From Streptomyces hokutonensis (lineage in GTDB: Bacteria; Actinomycetota; Actinomycetes; Streptomycetales; Streptomycetaceae): a stretch of 64,000 nt of DNA. The DNA lies in assembly GCF_000376565.1 (NCBI RefSeq), contig NZ_BARG01000002.1, positions 43,907-107,906 on the forward strand, in the 5' to 3' direction. Made by a program: the position numbers and the translations under genes. How positions within the stretch are numbered: the stretch's first letter is position 1; each line of letters starts with the position of its first letter. The notes under the pieces were generated by a model, which saw only the letters and a program-made list of their open reading frames with translations, did no database searches and had not been told where the DNA came from. Positions 50,336-58,676 of this stretch are shown here, in pieces.

Positions 50336-51868
50336 GTGGCCGCTGGTCAGACAGCTTTTGAGCCGGCCGACATGCCGGCCGCAGCACAGACGGAGCGGCA
50401 GAAGCTGCGCAAGCACTTCGGCCGTTTCGACATCCTCTTCTTCCTTCTCTGCACCATTGTCGGCGTGGACACGATCGGCACGATCGCCCGGAACGGCGCC
50501 GAGGCGTTCACCTGGCTCATCGTGCTGGCCGTGGTGTTCTTCATCCCCTCCGCGCTGCTGACCGCCGAGCTCGGCGCCGCATTCCCGGAGGAGGGCGGCC
50601 CCTACATCTGGACGAGCCGCGCCTTCGGCCGTCTCGCGGGTGCCGTCAACAACTTCCTGTACTGGATCACCAACCCGGTGTGGCTCGGCGGCACCCTCGC
50701 CGTCGCCGCCGTCACCGCGTTCACGACCTTCTTCAACGACGGCAAGGACCTCAGCACCCCCGCCTTCTACGCCTTCGCCCTCGTCTTCATCTGGGTGGGC
50801 GTCCTCGCCGCGATCCTCTCCTTCGACGTCGGCAAGTGGATCCCCACCATCGGCGCCTGGAGCCGCTTCGTCCTCCTCGGCGTCTTCACGATCACGGTCG
50901 TCGTCTACGGCATCAAGCACGGCCTCCACGGTTTCGGCGCCGGCGACTTCTCCCCGACGTACACCGGGTTCGTACTCCTCGTGCCCGTCCTGATGTTCAA
51001 CTACGTCGGCTTCGAGCTGCCCAACACCGCGGGCGACGAGATGACCGACGCCCAGAAGGACGTTCCGTACGCGATCTTCCGCAGCGCCGCCCTGTCCGTG
51101 CTCCTCTACGCGCTGCCCATCCTCGGCATCCTGCTCGTCCTCCCGGTCAAGGCCATCACCGGCCTCGGCGGCTTCCTCGACGCGATGCGCCAGGTCTTCA
51201 CCGTCTACGGCGGCAACGTGGCCGCGGACGGCACGGTCACCAGCAGCGGCGCGGGCACGGTGCTCGGGGACATCGCCGCGGTCCTCTTCATCCTCACCGT
51301 GCTGTCCTCCGGCGTCACCTGGGTCATGGGCTCCGACCGCGCCCTCGCCGTCTCCGGCTACGACGGCGCCGCGCCCCGCTTCCTCGGCGTGATCTCCAGC
51401 CGGTTCGGCACACCGGTCCGGGTCAACATCCTCAGCGGGCTGGTCTCCACGCTCGTCCTGGTACTGGCCCATCAGCTCACCAACGGCAGCGCGGCGAAGC
51501 TCTTCGGCGCCGTCCTCGGCCTCGCCATCTCCACCACGCTCATCAGCTACCTGGGCATCTTCCCGGCCCTCGCGGTACTGCGCCGCAAGGCCCCGGACGT
51601 CCCCCGCCCCTACAAGGCGCCCTTCCCCCGCACGATCAGCGTGCTCCTCACCGTGCTCATCCTGTTCGCCAGCGTGCAGCTGATCGCCCCGGGAGCCGGT
51701 GACCACTGGTTCGGCGCCGACTACCTCCCGGACGGCTGGACCCACGCCGAGCGCTGGAAGTACCTCCTCACGGAGGCCGTGCCGCTCGCCGTGTTCGTCC
51801 TCCTCGGCGTCCTGTTCTGGGCCCTGGGCAAGCCGACCCGCACGGCGAACGCGCTGGCCAAGGAGTAG
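50336..51868 (+). CDS. APC-family amino acid permease
   Basis: A 510-residue protein from GTG 50336, chosen for the AGGAG seven bases upstream. The frame is open far 5' but that part is Pro-rich read-through. About twelve membrane helices are seen, starting 'FDILFFLLCTIVGVDTIGTI', with the consensus APC stretch 'AAFPEEGGPYIWTSRAFGRL' after TM2 and 'LMFNYVGFELPNTAGDEMTD' near TM6. The last helices are at about 395-415, 425-445 and 485-505. It imports or exchanges an amino acid or amine. It is followed ten bases later by the dehydrogenase gene, so the two may share a message. Confidence 0.9.
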   Translation: MAAGQTAFEPADMPAAAQTERQKLRKHFGRFDILFFLLCTIVGVDTIGTIARNGAEAFTWLIVLAVVFFIPSALLTAELGAAFPEEGGPYIWTSRAFGRLAGAVNNFLYWITNPVWLGGTLAVAAVTAFTTFFNDGKDLSTPAFYAFALVFIWVGVLAAILSFDVGKWIPTIGAWSRFVLLGVFTITVVVYGIKHGLHGFGAGDFSPTYTGFVLLVPVLMFNYVGFELPNTAGDEMTDAQKDVPYAIFRSAALSVLLYALPILGILLVLPVKAITGLGGFLDAMRQVFTVYGGNVAADGTVTSSGAGTVLGDIAAVLFILTVLSSGVTWVMGSDRALAVSGYDGAAPRFLGVISSRFGTPVRVNILSGLVSTLVLVLAHQLTNGSAAKLFGAVLGLAISTTLISYLGIFPALAVLRRKAPDVPRPYKAPFPRTISVLLTVLILFASVQLIAPGAGDHWFGADYLPDGWTHAERWKYLLTEAVPLAVFVLLGVLFWALGKPTRTANALAKE

Positions 51869-51877
51869 CGTTCCTCC

Positions 51878-52837
51878 GTGACCTTGCGCTGTGTTGTCCT
51901 CGACGACTTTCAGAACGTGGCGACCGAACTCGCCGACTGGTCGCCGGTCCAGGACGCGGTGGAGGTCGTCAGCCTGCGTGAACACCTCGACGGCGAGGGC
52001 GAGTTGGCCGCCGCCCTCGCCACCGCCGACATCGTGGTCACCCTGCGCGAACGCGTCCCCTTCCCCGCCTCGCTGCTGGCCCGGCTCCCCCGGCTGAAGC
52101 TGCTGATCGCCTCCGGGATGCGCAACACGGTCATCGACTACGCGGCCGCCGAGGCGCACGGCGTCACCGTGTGCGGTACGGCCAGCTCCTCGGCCCCGCC
52201 CGTCGAACTGACCTGGGCGCTGCTGCTGGGCCTCGCCCGGGGCATCGTCGAGGAGAGCAACTCCCTTCGCACGGGCGGCCCTTGGCAGCGGACGGTCGGC
52301 GCCGACCTGCACGGCCGTACCCTCGGACTGCTCGGACTCGGGAAGATCGGCAGCCGGGTGGCCACGATCGGGCTCGCCTTCGGCATGCGCGTCACCGCGT
52401 GGAGCGAGCACCTCACCAAGGAGCGCGCGGACGAGGTGGGCGTACAACTCGCCGCGTCCAAGGAGGAGTTGCTCGCGGACAGCGACTTCGTCTCGGTCCA
52501 CCTGGCCCTCGGCGACCGCACCCGCGGACTCCTCGGCCCCGCCGAACTCGCCCTCCTCAAGCCGACCGTGTATCTCATCAACACGTCCCGCGCGGCGATC
52601 GTCGACCAGGACGCCCTGCTCGCCGCGCTGCACGAGGGCCGTATCGCGGGCGCCGGAATCGACGTCTTCGACATCGAGCCCCTCCCCGCCGACCACCCGA
52701 TGCGCACGGCACCCCGGCTGCTCGCGACACCCCACCTCGGCTATGTGTCGCACGCCAACTACACGACGTACTACGGCCAGGCCGTCGAGAACATCCGGGC
52801 CTACCTGGCGGGTGCGCCCGTACGACAGCTGCCGTAG
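51878..52837 (+). CDS. D-2-hydroxyacid dehydrogenase
   Basis: A 319-residue protein from GTG 51878. The NAD-binding motif is 'LGLLGLGKIGSRVATIGLAF'. The catalytic set of the family is Arg in 'VYLINTSRAAIVDQDALLAA', Glu in 'GAGIDVFDIEPLPADHP' and His in 'LATPHLGYVSHANY'. The N-terminal substrate domain begins 'CVVLDDFQNVATELADW'. It belongs to the broad SerA/glyoxylate-reductase-like group; the true substrate is unknown. Its position directly behind a permease could mean that it acts on a compound derived from the imported amino acid. Confidence 0.9.
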   Translation: MTLRCVVLDDFQNVATELADWSPVQDAVEVVSLREHLDGEGELAAALATADIVVTLRERVPFPASLLARLPRLKLLIASGMRNTVIDYAAAEAHGVTVCGTASSSAPPVELTWALLLGLARGIVEESNSLRTGGPWQRTVGADLHGRTLGLLGLGKIGSRVATIGLAFGMRVTAWSEHLTKERADEVGVQLAASKEELLADSDFVSVHLALGDRTRGLLGPAELALLKPTVYLINTSRAAIVDQDALLAALHEGRIAGAGIDVFDIEPLPADHPMRTAPRLLATPHLGYVSHANYTTYYGQAVENIRAYLAGAPVRQLP

Positions 52838-52898
52838 AGCCGGTCGCCCGCGCGGACGTCGCTGTAAAGCCGGTCACCCGGACGGCAGTTGCCGTAGA

Positions 52899-53438
52899 TC
52901 ACGCCCCGACGCGCTGGTAGATGCCGTCGCCCCGCCGCAGGTGGTGGAGGTCCACCAGGTAGCGGCGGAGCGTCACATGGTCGACCTCGCCCTCGTCGCA
53001 CCAGGCGCGCAGCTTCTCGTTGACGGTCCGCTCGGGGTATTCGACGCCGGGGGCGAAGGTCTGCTCGGCGATGTGCTGGAGCACGACCTGCTTGCGGGTC
53101 CACTGGGCGGGGAGGCGGATCAGCCGGCCGCCCCGGACGAAGGTCCGCAGGATCATGTCGGTGTGCTCGTCGCCGGTGACCGGACCCTCCTCGGCGGGCT
53201 CCTCGGCCTCGCGCGCGAGGTTCCTGAACAGGTCGTAGTCCACGCGGAGTTCGCCGTCGTCCATGGTCTTCAGCACGCCCTGTTCGCGCAGCTTGAGCAG
53301 GGCGAGGGCCGTCCCCTTCGGGGTCAGGCCGGCCACCTCGGCGACCTGCTCGGTGGTCTCCGCGCCCAGGGCCACCGCCGCGAAGGCACGTACGCGGTTC
53401 TGCTCGGCGAACAGACGGAACAGTTGGTCGGTTGCCAT
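52899..53438 (-). CDS. DUF2087-domain protein with N-terminal HTH-like region
   Basis: A 179-residue protein from ATG 53438. The N-terminal 60 residues form a winged-helix-like region ('QNRVRAFAAVALGAETTEQV', 'AGLTPKGTALALLKLREQGV'). The C-terminal part is DUF2087: 'GGRLIRLPAQWTRKQVVLQH', 'YPERTVNEKLRAWCDEGEVD' and 'VTLRRYLVDLHHLRRGDGIY'. Such proteins behave as transcription factors or RNA/DNA-binding proteins, with little characterised. It is a single gene convergent with the dehydrogenase gene and divergent from chpG. Confidence 0.85.
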   Translation of the reverse strand: MATDQLFRLFAEQNRVRAFAAVALGAETTEQVAEVAGLTPKGTALALLKLREQGVLKTMDDGELRVDYDLFRNLAREAEEPAEEGPVTGDEHTDMILRTFVRGGRLIRLPAQWTRKQVVLQHIAEQTFAPGVEYPERTVNEKLRAWCDEGEVDHVTLRRYLVDLHHLRRGDGIYQRVGA

Positions 53439-53550
53439 GGCGGGAGGCTAATCGACCCGCGCCCGCCGGGAACACCGAATTTCCTGCCGTCGAACATCCA
53501 CTCCCGGCGCTCGAAGTCCTGTTCAAAACGGGTGATCTCCCGGTCGGCGC

Positions 53551-53578
53551 CGTTACCAGGCCTGGGCCGCCGCGTTGA
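53551..53578 (+). promoter_or_regulatory. sigma-BldN-type promoter of chpG
   Basis: CGTTAC (53551-53556), a 16-base spacer, then CGTTGA (53573-53578). Against the sigma-BldN consensus as I recall it (CGTAAC-16-CGTTGA, as at bldM) this differs at a single base. It would start transcription about 50 bases before the chpG ATG. Confidence 0.75.
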
Positions 53579-53636
53579 ACCCGAAGTGCGACGGCGAGTC
53601 CTGCCGCCGCACTCCTCGAAACCAAAGGAGAACGTG

Positions 53637-53939
53637 ATGTCTCGCATCGCGAAGGCGGCCGTGGTCGCTCTCGGCACGGGCGCCGTGGCGCTCGGCGGCG
53701 CCGGTCTGGCCATGGCGGACGCGGGTGCGCAGGGTGCGGCCGTCGGTTCGCCCGGCGTCCTGTCGGGCAACGTCGTGCAGGTGCCGGTGCACATCCCGGT
53801 CAACGTCTGCGGCAACACCATCAGCGTGATCGGCCTGCTGAACCCGGCCTTCGGCAACACCTGCGCCAACGTGAGCGACCACGGCAAGGGCGGCCACCCC
53901 GGCCCGGGCGGCTACGGCGACAACGGCTACGGCCACTGA
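53637..53939 (+). CDS. chpG: short chaplin (ChpG-type)
   Basis: A 100-residue protein from ATG 53637 with AAAGGAG six bases upstream. It has a Sec signal peptide (to about residue 28, 'GLAMADA') and one chaplin domain: 'GSPGVLSGNVVQVPVHIPVN' then 'VCGNTISVIGLLNPAFGNTC'. The two Cys form the conserved disulfide. A Gly/His-rich tail ('DHGKGGHPGPGGYGDNGYGH') follows, longer than usual for short chaplins. The protein self-assembles into the hydrophobic amyloid layer of aerial hyphae. The adjacent melC operon matches the chpG-melC2-melC1 order that I recall from S. coelicolor. Confidence 0.9.
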   Translation: MSRIAKAAVVALGTGAVALGGAGLAMADAGAQGAAVGSPGVLSGNVVQVPVHIPVNVCGNTISVIGLLNPAFGNTCANVSDHGKGGHPGPGGYGDNGYGH

Positions 53940-53970
53940 TTCGACCGCACGCGCGGACGGACGTACGCGA

Positions 53971-54002
53971 AGAGCCCCGGCACCCTCAGGCGCCGGGGCT
54001 CT
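53971..54002. terminator. bidirectional terminator between chpG and melC2
   Basis: AGAGCCCCGGC (53971-53981) pairs perfectly with GCCGGGGCTCT (53992-54002) around a ten-base loop, midway between the two convergent stops at 53939 and 54021. Confidence 0.85.
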
Positions 54003-54020
54003 CCCCGTGTCCGCGACCGG

Positions 54021-54887
54021 TCAGGCGTAGCGATAGATACGGCTGACGTCCTCCAACTGCTCCGGTGTCACGTCCCACGGCGGCATCCGCTGCTGCCGTG
54101 CCACGACCCGCCCCTCCTGGTCGTCGCCCGGCCCCGGCGGTTTCGCCGGGAGGTAGCGGGCGCCGCGGTGCCGGTTCTGCCAGCGGGACCACTGGAGGTC
54201 GATGAAGGCGTGGTGGAGCCAGAAGACCGGGTCGTTGACGGAGGCGCCGCCGAGCATCACGCCCCCGACCCACTTGTGGACCCGGTTGTGATTGCGCCAG
54301 GACGCGCTGCCGGACCCGGTGCCCCACCCTTCGAGCCGGTTGCGGAACCCGGTGCGGCAGGTCGAGTCCCAGGGCGAGACGTCGTAGACCGGGTCGGCGA
54401 GCGCCCCGTCCAGGTCGCTCCTGGTCGGCAGCGCGATCGGGGCACCGGCCCGGCCCAGGTCGCGGGTGAGGTACGGCTCGTCGGTGATGTTCTCCGTGAT
54501 CTTCCACTTGCCCGCCGCGTAGGCGAACGGACCGGTCGTCACCTGGTGGTCGGAGCGCCGCCCGGTGCCGCCGAGCAGGTCCTTCGTCCAGGGCAGGGCG
54601 CTCGCGCTGCGGTCCCGCGTCCAGTCCCAGTACGGCACCGTCACCGAGGAGTCGACCCGGCGCAGCGCCCGCTCGAGGTCCAGCAGGAACTGCCGGTGCC
54701 AGGGCAGGAAGGAGGGCGCCATGTGCGCGGAGCGCAGCCCGTACTCCCCGTCGGGCACGAAGAACTCGATGTGCGTGCGCACGAATTCGTCGTACTCGCC
54801 CCGCCGTTTGATCTCCAGCATCGCCGCCACGAACCGCCGCTTCTCGGCGGCGGTGAGCGTGCTGACGTCCTTACGCGTGTACGCCAT
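54021..54887 (-). CDS. melC2: tyrosinase (monophenol monooxygenase)
   Basis: A 288-residue protein from ATG 54887 with GGGGGGAG upstream. It is a type-3 copper enzyme. CuA ligands are His39, His55 and His64 ('FVRTHIEFF', 'RSAHMAPSFLPWHRQFL'). CuB ligands are His200, His204 and His225/226 ('NHNRVHKWVGG', 'FWLHHAFIDLQW'). It has no signal peptide of its own and is exported in complex with MelC1, which supplies the Tat signal and inserts copper. Its start overlaps the 3' end of melC1 by 17 bases. It converts tyrosine to dopaquinone and causes dark melanin pigment. Confidence 0.96.
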   Translation of the reverse strand: MAYTRKDVSTLTAAEKRRFVAAMLEIKRRGEYDEFVRTHIEFFVPDGEYGLRSAHMAPSFLPWHRQFLLDLERALRRVDSSVTVPYWDWTRDRSASALPWTKDLLGGTGRRSDHQVTTGPFAYAAGKWKITENITDEPYLTRDLGRAGAPIALPTRSDLDGALADPVYDVSPWDSTCRTGFRNRLEGWGTGSGSASWRNHNRVHKWVGGVMLGGASVNDPVFWLHHAFIDLQWSRWQNRHRGARYLPAKPPGPGDDQEGRVVARQQRMPPWDVTPEQLEDVSRIYRYA

Positions 54888-55314
54888 GGTCTCCCCCCAT
54901 GTGCATCTGCCCCATCTGCCCGTCCGCCTCCCGCAGTTCACGGCCGGGGCTGAGTTCGTCGACGGCCGCGCGGGTCGCCTCCAGCGCGGTGGGATACGAG
55001 CGGTAGTGGTCGACCATGCTCAGCCAGGTGCCGTCGGCCCGCCGCATGAGATGCAGCGGCCGGCCGTCGACCGTCACCTGCCAACTGCCCTTCAGCACAC
55101 CGTGGATACGACGTCCCCGGTACGTCTCGTCGAAGGCGGTGTCCCCGGGATCCTCACCGGAGCGGGTGGGCCGGGAGGCGGCGACGACCGGCACCAGCGC
55201 CACCGCGAGCACGGCGCCGAACGCCCCGCGCAGCGCCTCCCGCCGCGTCCTGCGCACCGCTCCCGGTCTGACCGGTTCCCGCCCCACCGACACTCCACCG
55301 ACGCTCACGCTCAT
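54871..55314 (-). CDS. melC1: tyrosinase cofactor/copper chaperone
   Basis: A 147-residue protein from ATG 55314 with GAGGGAG eight bases upstream. The N-terminus holds a twin-arginine signal 'RRTRREALRGAFGAVLAVAL', and the mature part contains 'FDETYRGRRIHGVLKGS' and 'VDGRPLHLMRRADGTWLSMV', which are conserved in MelC1. The tail 'EADGQMGQMHMGGDHGVHA' is rich in Met and His and is suited to hold copper. It forms a transient complex with MelC2, loads copper and carries the enzyme through the Tat pathway. The order melC1-melC2 is the standard operon. Confidence 0.94.
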   Translation of the reverse strand: MSVSVGGVSVGREPVRPGAVRRTRREALRGAFGAVLAVALVPVVAASRPTRSGEDPGDTAFDETYRGRRIHGVLKGSWQVTVDGRPLHLMRRADGTWLSMVDHYRSYPTALEATRAAVDELSPGRELREADGQMGQMHMGGDHGVHA

Positions 55315-55407
55315 GGCCCAACTCCCTCGTCCGTTCCGACCGTTCGAGGGGCTAACCGTCCGAACCCCCGCACGGTCACCGTCCGAATGCACCCATGACA
55401 TGCGGAA

Positions 55408-55433
55408 GGGCCCGGGTCGCACCACCCGGGCCC
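55408..55433 (-). terminator. hairpin terminator between the secreted-protein gene and melC1
   Basis: GGGCCCGGGT (55408-55417) pairs perfectly with ACCCGGGCCC (55424-55433) around six bases. On the minus strand it follows the stop at 55495 and precedes melC1, so it separates the two units. Confidence 0.8.
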
Positions 55434-55494
55434 CTGTCCGCTCCAGCCGTACGGCCGCGTTCGCACCGGCTCTACGACCGTCCGCGCTACGGCG

Positions 55495-56013
55495 CTAGAG
55501 GCCCGCCCCCGTGACCAGGTCAGCGCCCGGCACGGTCTGCAGGACCGGGGCCAGGATGCCCGCCTGGGGTGCCTTCAGGTCCGGGAGGCCGAAGTTGTCG
55601 GGGTTGGGCGGGGTCAGCGGGGCGTCCAGGGCGAGGCCCGGGGCCAGCGTGCGCAGGTCGGAGGCGGGGGTGCTGACGGCGACGTGGTCGAAGCCGTCGC
55701 CGAGGACGTGCGGCAGCGGGGCGCGCAGGCCGATGCCGGGCAGGCCGCCGTGGACCGGGAGCTGGGGCAGCGCGTGCTCCGGGATGAGCCGGCCCTCGAC
55801 ATAGCGCGGGCCATCGGGGGTGCCCGGCATGGGCACCGGGATCTCGCCGCCCAGCTTGGGGAGTTCCATGCCGAGGGCGCTCTCCGCGCCCTCCAGGGGC
55901 ACGGGCACCGGGACCGTGCCGAGCGCGGCGGCGGGGGTCGCGGCGGCGGCGCCGGTCGCGGCCGCCACGGCCGTGATGACGGCGGCGATGGTTCCTCGGG
56001 TGGTCGACTTCAT
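55495..56013 (-). CDS. secreted Pro/Leu-rich protein
   Basis: A 172-residue protein from ATG 56013 ('MKSTTRGTIAAVITAVAAAT'). A standard Sec signal peptide ends around residue 30. The mature chain is low in charge and rich in Pro, Leu and Gly ('VPVPVPLEGAESALGMELPK', 'GEIPVPMPGTPDGPRYVEGR'), without Cys or membrane anchor. It resembles the GPG/ProLeu-type small secreted proteins that cluster with chaplins and tyrosinase in Streptomyces. Function unknown; a structural role in the spore or hyphal coat is possible. Confidence 0.7.
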   Translation of the reverse strand: MKSTTRGTIAAVITAVAAATGAAAATPAAALGTVPVPVPLEGAESALGMELPKLGGEIPVPMPGTPDGPRYVEGRLIPEHALPQLPVHGGLPGIGLRAPLPHVLGDGFDHVAVSTPASDLRTLAPGLALDAPLTPPNPDNFGLPDLKAPQAGILAPVLQTVPGADLVTGAGL

Positions 56014-56201
56014 CTCGAGTACGGTCCCTTTCGGAATTCGGAGGCACTGTCTGCTGACCGGGTAACGATCCCGGGCAGGAGACCAGTTCAAGATTCCCCC
56101 GAGTGCCGCAGTAGTCAGCTTTTCCCGAATTCCCATCGGCGGGCCGGAACCGGCTTCCCGTCAGCGGGCCGGAACCGGTGTTCCCGCCCGCTGTCCGGTC
56201 G

Positions 56202-56699
56202 TCAGCCGCGCAGGCTGCGGGCGGGCAGGACGACGTGCGCGGCGGCGGTCAGGGTCTCCTCGGCGCCCGCGAACTCGGCCAGCGCCTCGGGGGTGACGGG
56301 CTTGCCCGGCTCGGCCTCGGGCCAGGGGCGGGTGGTGAACACCAGGTAGGCGAAGCCGCGTTCGCCTACCGCCGCGAGCCACTCGGGCGGCGGCACGCAC
56401 TGGGCGTTGAGCTGCGGCATGTTGAGGACGGCCTGCCCGGACTCGACGAGCATGGTGATCGGCAGGCTGGGCCGGGTGGCTCCGTCGACGACGTCGCCGC
56501 CGACCGGGAGGCCGTTGTCGGTCAGCAGTCGTTCCACCGCGGCGCTCGCGGCCTCGGGGCCGTCCGCGGCGTCGCCCAGGGTGTAGGCGAGGAGGTAGGG
56601 CATGTCCCCGTCGGGGGCCTCGCCGCTCCACGCCAGGACGACGAGGGTGCCGAGGTCGGCGACGCGGAAGGGGCGCGTTTCGCTTGAGGTTGAGGTCAC
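56202..56699 (-). CDS. conserved hypothetical protein (possibly DUF5949)
   Basis: A 165-residue soluble protein from GTG 56699. Sequence blocks: 'FRVADLGTLVVLAWSGEAPD', 'DMPYLLAYTLGDAADGPEAA', 'LPITMLVESGQAVLNMPQLN' and 'YLVFTTRPWPEAEPGKPVTP'. It is alpha/beta, with no catalytic motif. My recollection is that this matches a Streptomyces-only family (DUF5949), but I cannot verify it here. It stands alone between two secreted-protein genes. Confidence 0.65.
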   Translation of the reverse strand: MTSTSSETRPFRVADLGTLVVLAWSGEAPDGDMPYLLAYTLGDAADGPEAASAAVERLLTDNGLPVGGDVVDGATRPSLPITMLVESGQAVLNMPQLNAQCVPPPEWLAAVGERGFAYLVFTTRPWPEAEPGKPVTPEALAEFAGAEETLTAAAHVVLPARSLRG

Positions 56700-56825
56700 C
56701 GCGCGACCTTATCGACGGGCCGGAAGGCCACCGGACGCGTTCTCACCCGTCCGGCCGATGGCACGGTCGACCCGCCACACGAACGAGGGACGCCTCGCGA
56801 CGCCCCTCGAACACCACCGGCGGGC

Positions 56826-57116
56826 TCAGCCCTGCAGCGGCAGACCGCCGAGCAGCGGGTTGTGCTGGTTCAGCGCGCCGGCCGCGCCCTTGACGGTGCT
56901 GAGCGGGGACTGCTTGTTCTCGGTGTCGAGCGCGTCCGACTGGTGCTGCAGCGGCATCACGTCGACGGGCTGGATCCGGCCACTGGTGAGGGTGTTGACG
57001 GCGCCGGTGAGGCTGGTGGGCGTCACGTCGGCGGGGCTGTAGGCGAACGCGGGCGCGGCGGCACCGGCGAGGGCGACGGACCCGGCAACGACAGCGGCAG
57101 CCTTCAGGGACTTCAT
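56826..57116 (-). CDS. small secreted protein
   Basis: A 96-residue protein from ATG 57116 with AAGGAA ahead. The signal peptide 'MKSLKAAAVVAGSVALAGAA' is followed by 'APAFAY' (cleavage near residue 25). The mature 70 residues ('SPADVTPTSLTGAVNTLTSG', 'IQPVDVMPLQHQSDALDTEN', 'PLSTVKGAAGALNQHNPLLG') have no Cys, are mildly polar and could be disordered. It resembles the short secreted proteins often found near chaplins but has no chaplin or rodlin motif. Confidence 0.7.
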   Translation of the reverse strand: MKSLKAAAVVAGSVALAGAAAPAFAYSPADVTPTSLTGAVNTLTSGRIQPVDVMPLQHQSDALDTENKQSPLSTVKGAAGALNQHNPLLGGLPLQG

Positions 57117-57274
57117 CGTGTTCCTTTCTTCGGCAACTCATGTCACCAGAGGGAATTCTGTCGCCGTGTGTAACGACTTCCGGCCGGGCCGGAAACCCGT
57201 GCGCAGAAACTTTCTGCGCACCCACCCGAATGCGGTGTGTGTCTCATCGGCGTTTCTCATCCTCATATGAAAAG

Positions 57275-57316
57275 GCCGTTGGGCCGGTCCCGGAAAGGAA
57301 CGGCCCAACGGCTTTT
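57275..57316. terminator. 12-bp hairpin terminator with A/T flanks
   Basis: GCCGTTGGGCCG (57275-57286) pairs perfectly with CGGCCCAACGGC (57301-57312). AAAA on the left and TTTT on the right flank it, so it can act on both strands. It follows the stop of the repeat protein gene at 57332 by 16 bases. Confidence 0.9.
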
Positions 57317-57331
57317 CTACGACTGCTCGTC

Positions 57332-58108
57332 TCACACTCCCGGAACGGCGGGAACCGCCGGCAGGGCCGGTGCCGCGGGCACCGCGGGGAGCGAGGACGT
57401 GGACGGCAGCGCGGGCAGCGCCGGGAGACCGGCCAGGCTCGGCGCGGGCAGTCCGCCGCCCAGCAGCGTGGCCGCGACCACGTTGACCAGGCCCGTCACC
57501 ACACCGGTGACCGCGGGGACGACCGCGCCGACATCGCCGGAGGTGACGGCGGTGAGCAGGCTGGCGACCGCTTTCTGCAGGGAGGCGAGCGCGTCCCCGG
57601 CGAGGTCGGCGGGCGCCTTCCTGCCCTTGGAGTCGTCACCGCTCTTCGGCAGCGCGGGCAGGGCGGGAGTCGCGGGCAGGGCAGGGGTGGCGGGCAGCGC
57701 GGGCGTCGCCGGAACGGCCGGGACGGCAGGGACAGCCGGAGCCGCCGGTACGGCCGGGGCCGCGGGAACCGCCGGAGCGGCCGGGGCCGCCGCGGTGATC
57801 TTGGCGACGGCCTCGTTGACCGTGTCGACCAGCTTCTGCGCCTGGTCGGCGGAGAGTTGGCCGTTGTCGGCCTTGAGCACCTGGTTGAGCAGGTCGGTGA
57901 CCGGGGTGAGCACGCTGCCGACATCGCCGAGGCCCTTGACCTGGGCGAGCAGCCCGTCGGCTCCAGGGACCGGCACGCTCGACGCGGCGTGGACGTGCTT
58001 CCGCGCCGAGTCGTTGTCGGCGGCGACGGCGGCGGGGCCGGCGATCCCGATCAGGACGGTGGCACAGAGTACGGAGGACGCGATGCGCCGTGCGGGCAGA
58101 CCACGCAT
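57332..58108 (-). CDS. secreted Ala/Pro-repeat protein
   Basis: A 258-residue protein from ATG 58108 with AAAGGAA upstream. It has a Sec signal peptide (to about residue 29), a helical region with 'LSADQAQKLVDTVNEAVAKI' (about 85-105), and a repeat stretch of AAPAVPA/ATPALP units (about 108-155). A helical domain follows ('ALASLQKAVASLLTAVTSGD', 'VGAVVPAVTGVVTGLVNVVA') and a second Pro-Ala repeat at the C-terminus. It has no Cys and no anchor. It could span or decorate the cell wall; similar Pro-Ala-rich secreted proteins are known, but unassigned. Confidence 0.75.
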   Translation of the reverse strand: MRGLPARRIASSVLCATVLIGIAGPAAVAADNDSARKHVHAASSVPVPGADGLLAQVKGLGDVGSVLTPVTDLLNQVLKADNGQLSADQAQKLVDTVNEAVAKITAAAPAAPAVPAAPAVPAAPAVPAVPAVPATPALPATPALPATPALPALPKSGDDSKGRKAPADLAGDALASLQKAVASLLTAVTSGDVGAVVPAVTGVVTGLVNVVAATLLGGGLPAPSLAGLPALPALPSTSSLPAVPAAPALPAVPAVPGV

Positions 58109-58318
58109 GGGGTGTTCCTTTCGGTGGTGCTTCGGATCTTGAACCCACCGTGAAAGCGCTCACCACCATCTGCAACCGGTCGATCGCGCCGGGTGACCGC
58201 CCGTCAGCCGTACGGACGACGTCGTGCCTGGTGAGGGCCATGTCAAGAGCGGACCGCCGGACCGGCGCCGCTACCGCCCATTCGGGGCAACGGCCCGCAC
58301 GGCCGCCCCAACGCCAAC

Positions 58319-58357
58319 CGGCCGTCTCCCCGTGGAAGGACCACGGGGAGACGGCCG
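58319..58357 (-). terminator. 17-bp perfect hairpin terminator of chpF
   Basis: CGGCCGTCTCCCCGTGG (58319-58335) pairs perfectly with CCACGGGGAGACGGCCG (58341-58357) around a five-base loop. It lies 23 bases downstream of the chpF stop on the minus strand, before the repeat protein gene. Confidence 0.92.
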
Positions 58358-58379
58358 GCCGAAGGGATGCGCGCGGACG

Positions 58380-58619
58380 TCAGTCGTTGACGCAGGTGTT
58401 GCCGAACGCGGGGTTCAGCAGACCGATGACGTTGACGGTGTTGCCGCAGACGTTGACCGGGATGTGAACCGGAACCTGGACGACGTTGCCCGACAGCACG
58501 CCCGGGGAGTGGGCGGCGGCGCCGTGCGCGTCGCTGTCGGCGGCGGCGATGCCGGCGGTGCCCGCCATGGCGGCGGCGGCAACGGAGGTCAGGACCAGGC
58601 CCTTCGCGATACGCGACAT
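58380..58619 (-). CDS. chpF: short chaplin (ChpF-type)
   Basis: A 79-residue protein from ATG 58619 with AAGGAG twelve bases upstream. A signal peptide (to about residue 27, 'GIAAADS') is followed by one chaplin domain 'HSPGVLSGNVVQVPVHIPVN' and 'VCGNTVNVIGLLNPAFGNTC', ending 'VND'. It lacks the Gly/His tail of the ChpG-type protein. It is secreted and assembles into the aerial-hypha surface layer. Its own promoter carries a sigma-BldN-like element, and a strong terminator ends the unit, so it is monocistronic. Confidence 0.92.
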   Translation of the reverse strand: MSRIAKGLVLTSVAAAAMAGTAGIAAADSDAHGAAAHSPGVLSGNVVQVPVHIPVNVCGNTVNVIGLLNPAFGNTCVND

Positions 58620-58676
58620 GGAGAGGTGCTCCTTGGGGTTGAAACAAACACCCGGGCGGGGATGCCCGGCGCTGTG

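Noticed and set aside
50222..52753. An 843-codon antisense frame over the permease and dehydrogenase genes
   Set aside because: Shadow of two genes with clear family motifs; composition Gly/Glu/Arg-rich and no start site.
53971..54002. Regulatory palindrome between chpG and melC2
   Set aside because: It is a GC-rich perfect stem between two convergent stops, best explained as a terminator.
54021..55314. Secondary-metabolite gene cluster
   Set aside because: melC1-melC2 makes melanin but there are no biosynthetic core enzymes, carriers or regulators of a cluster around it.
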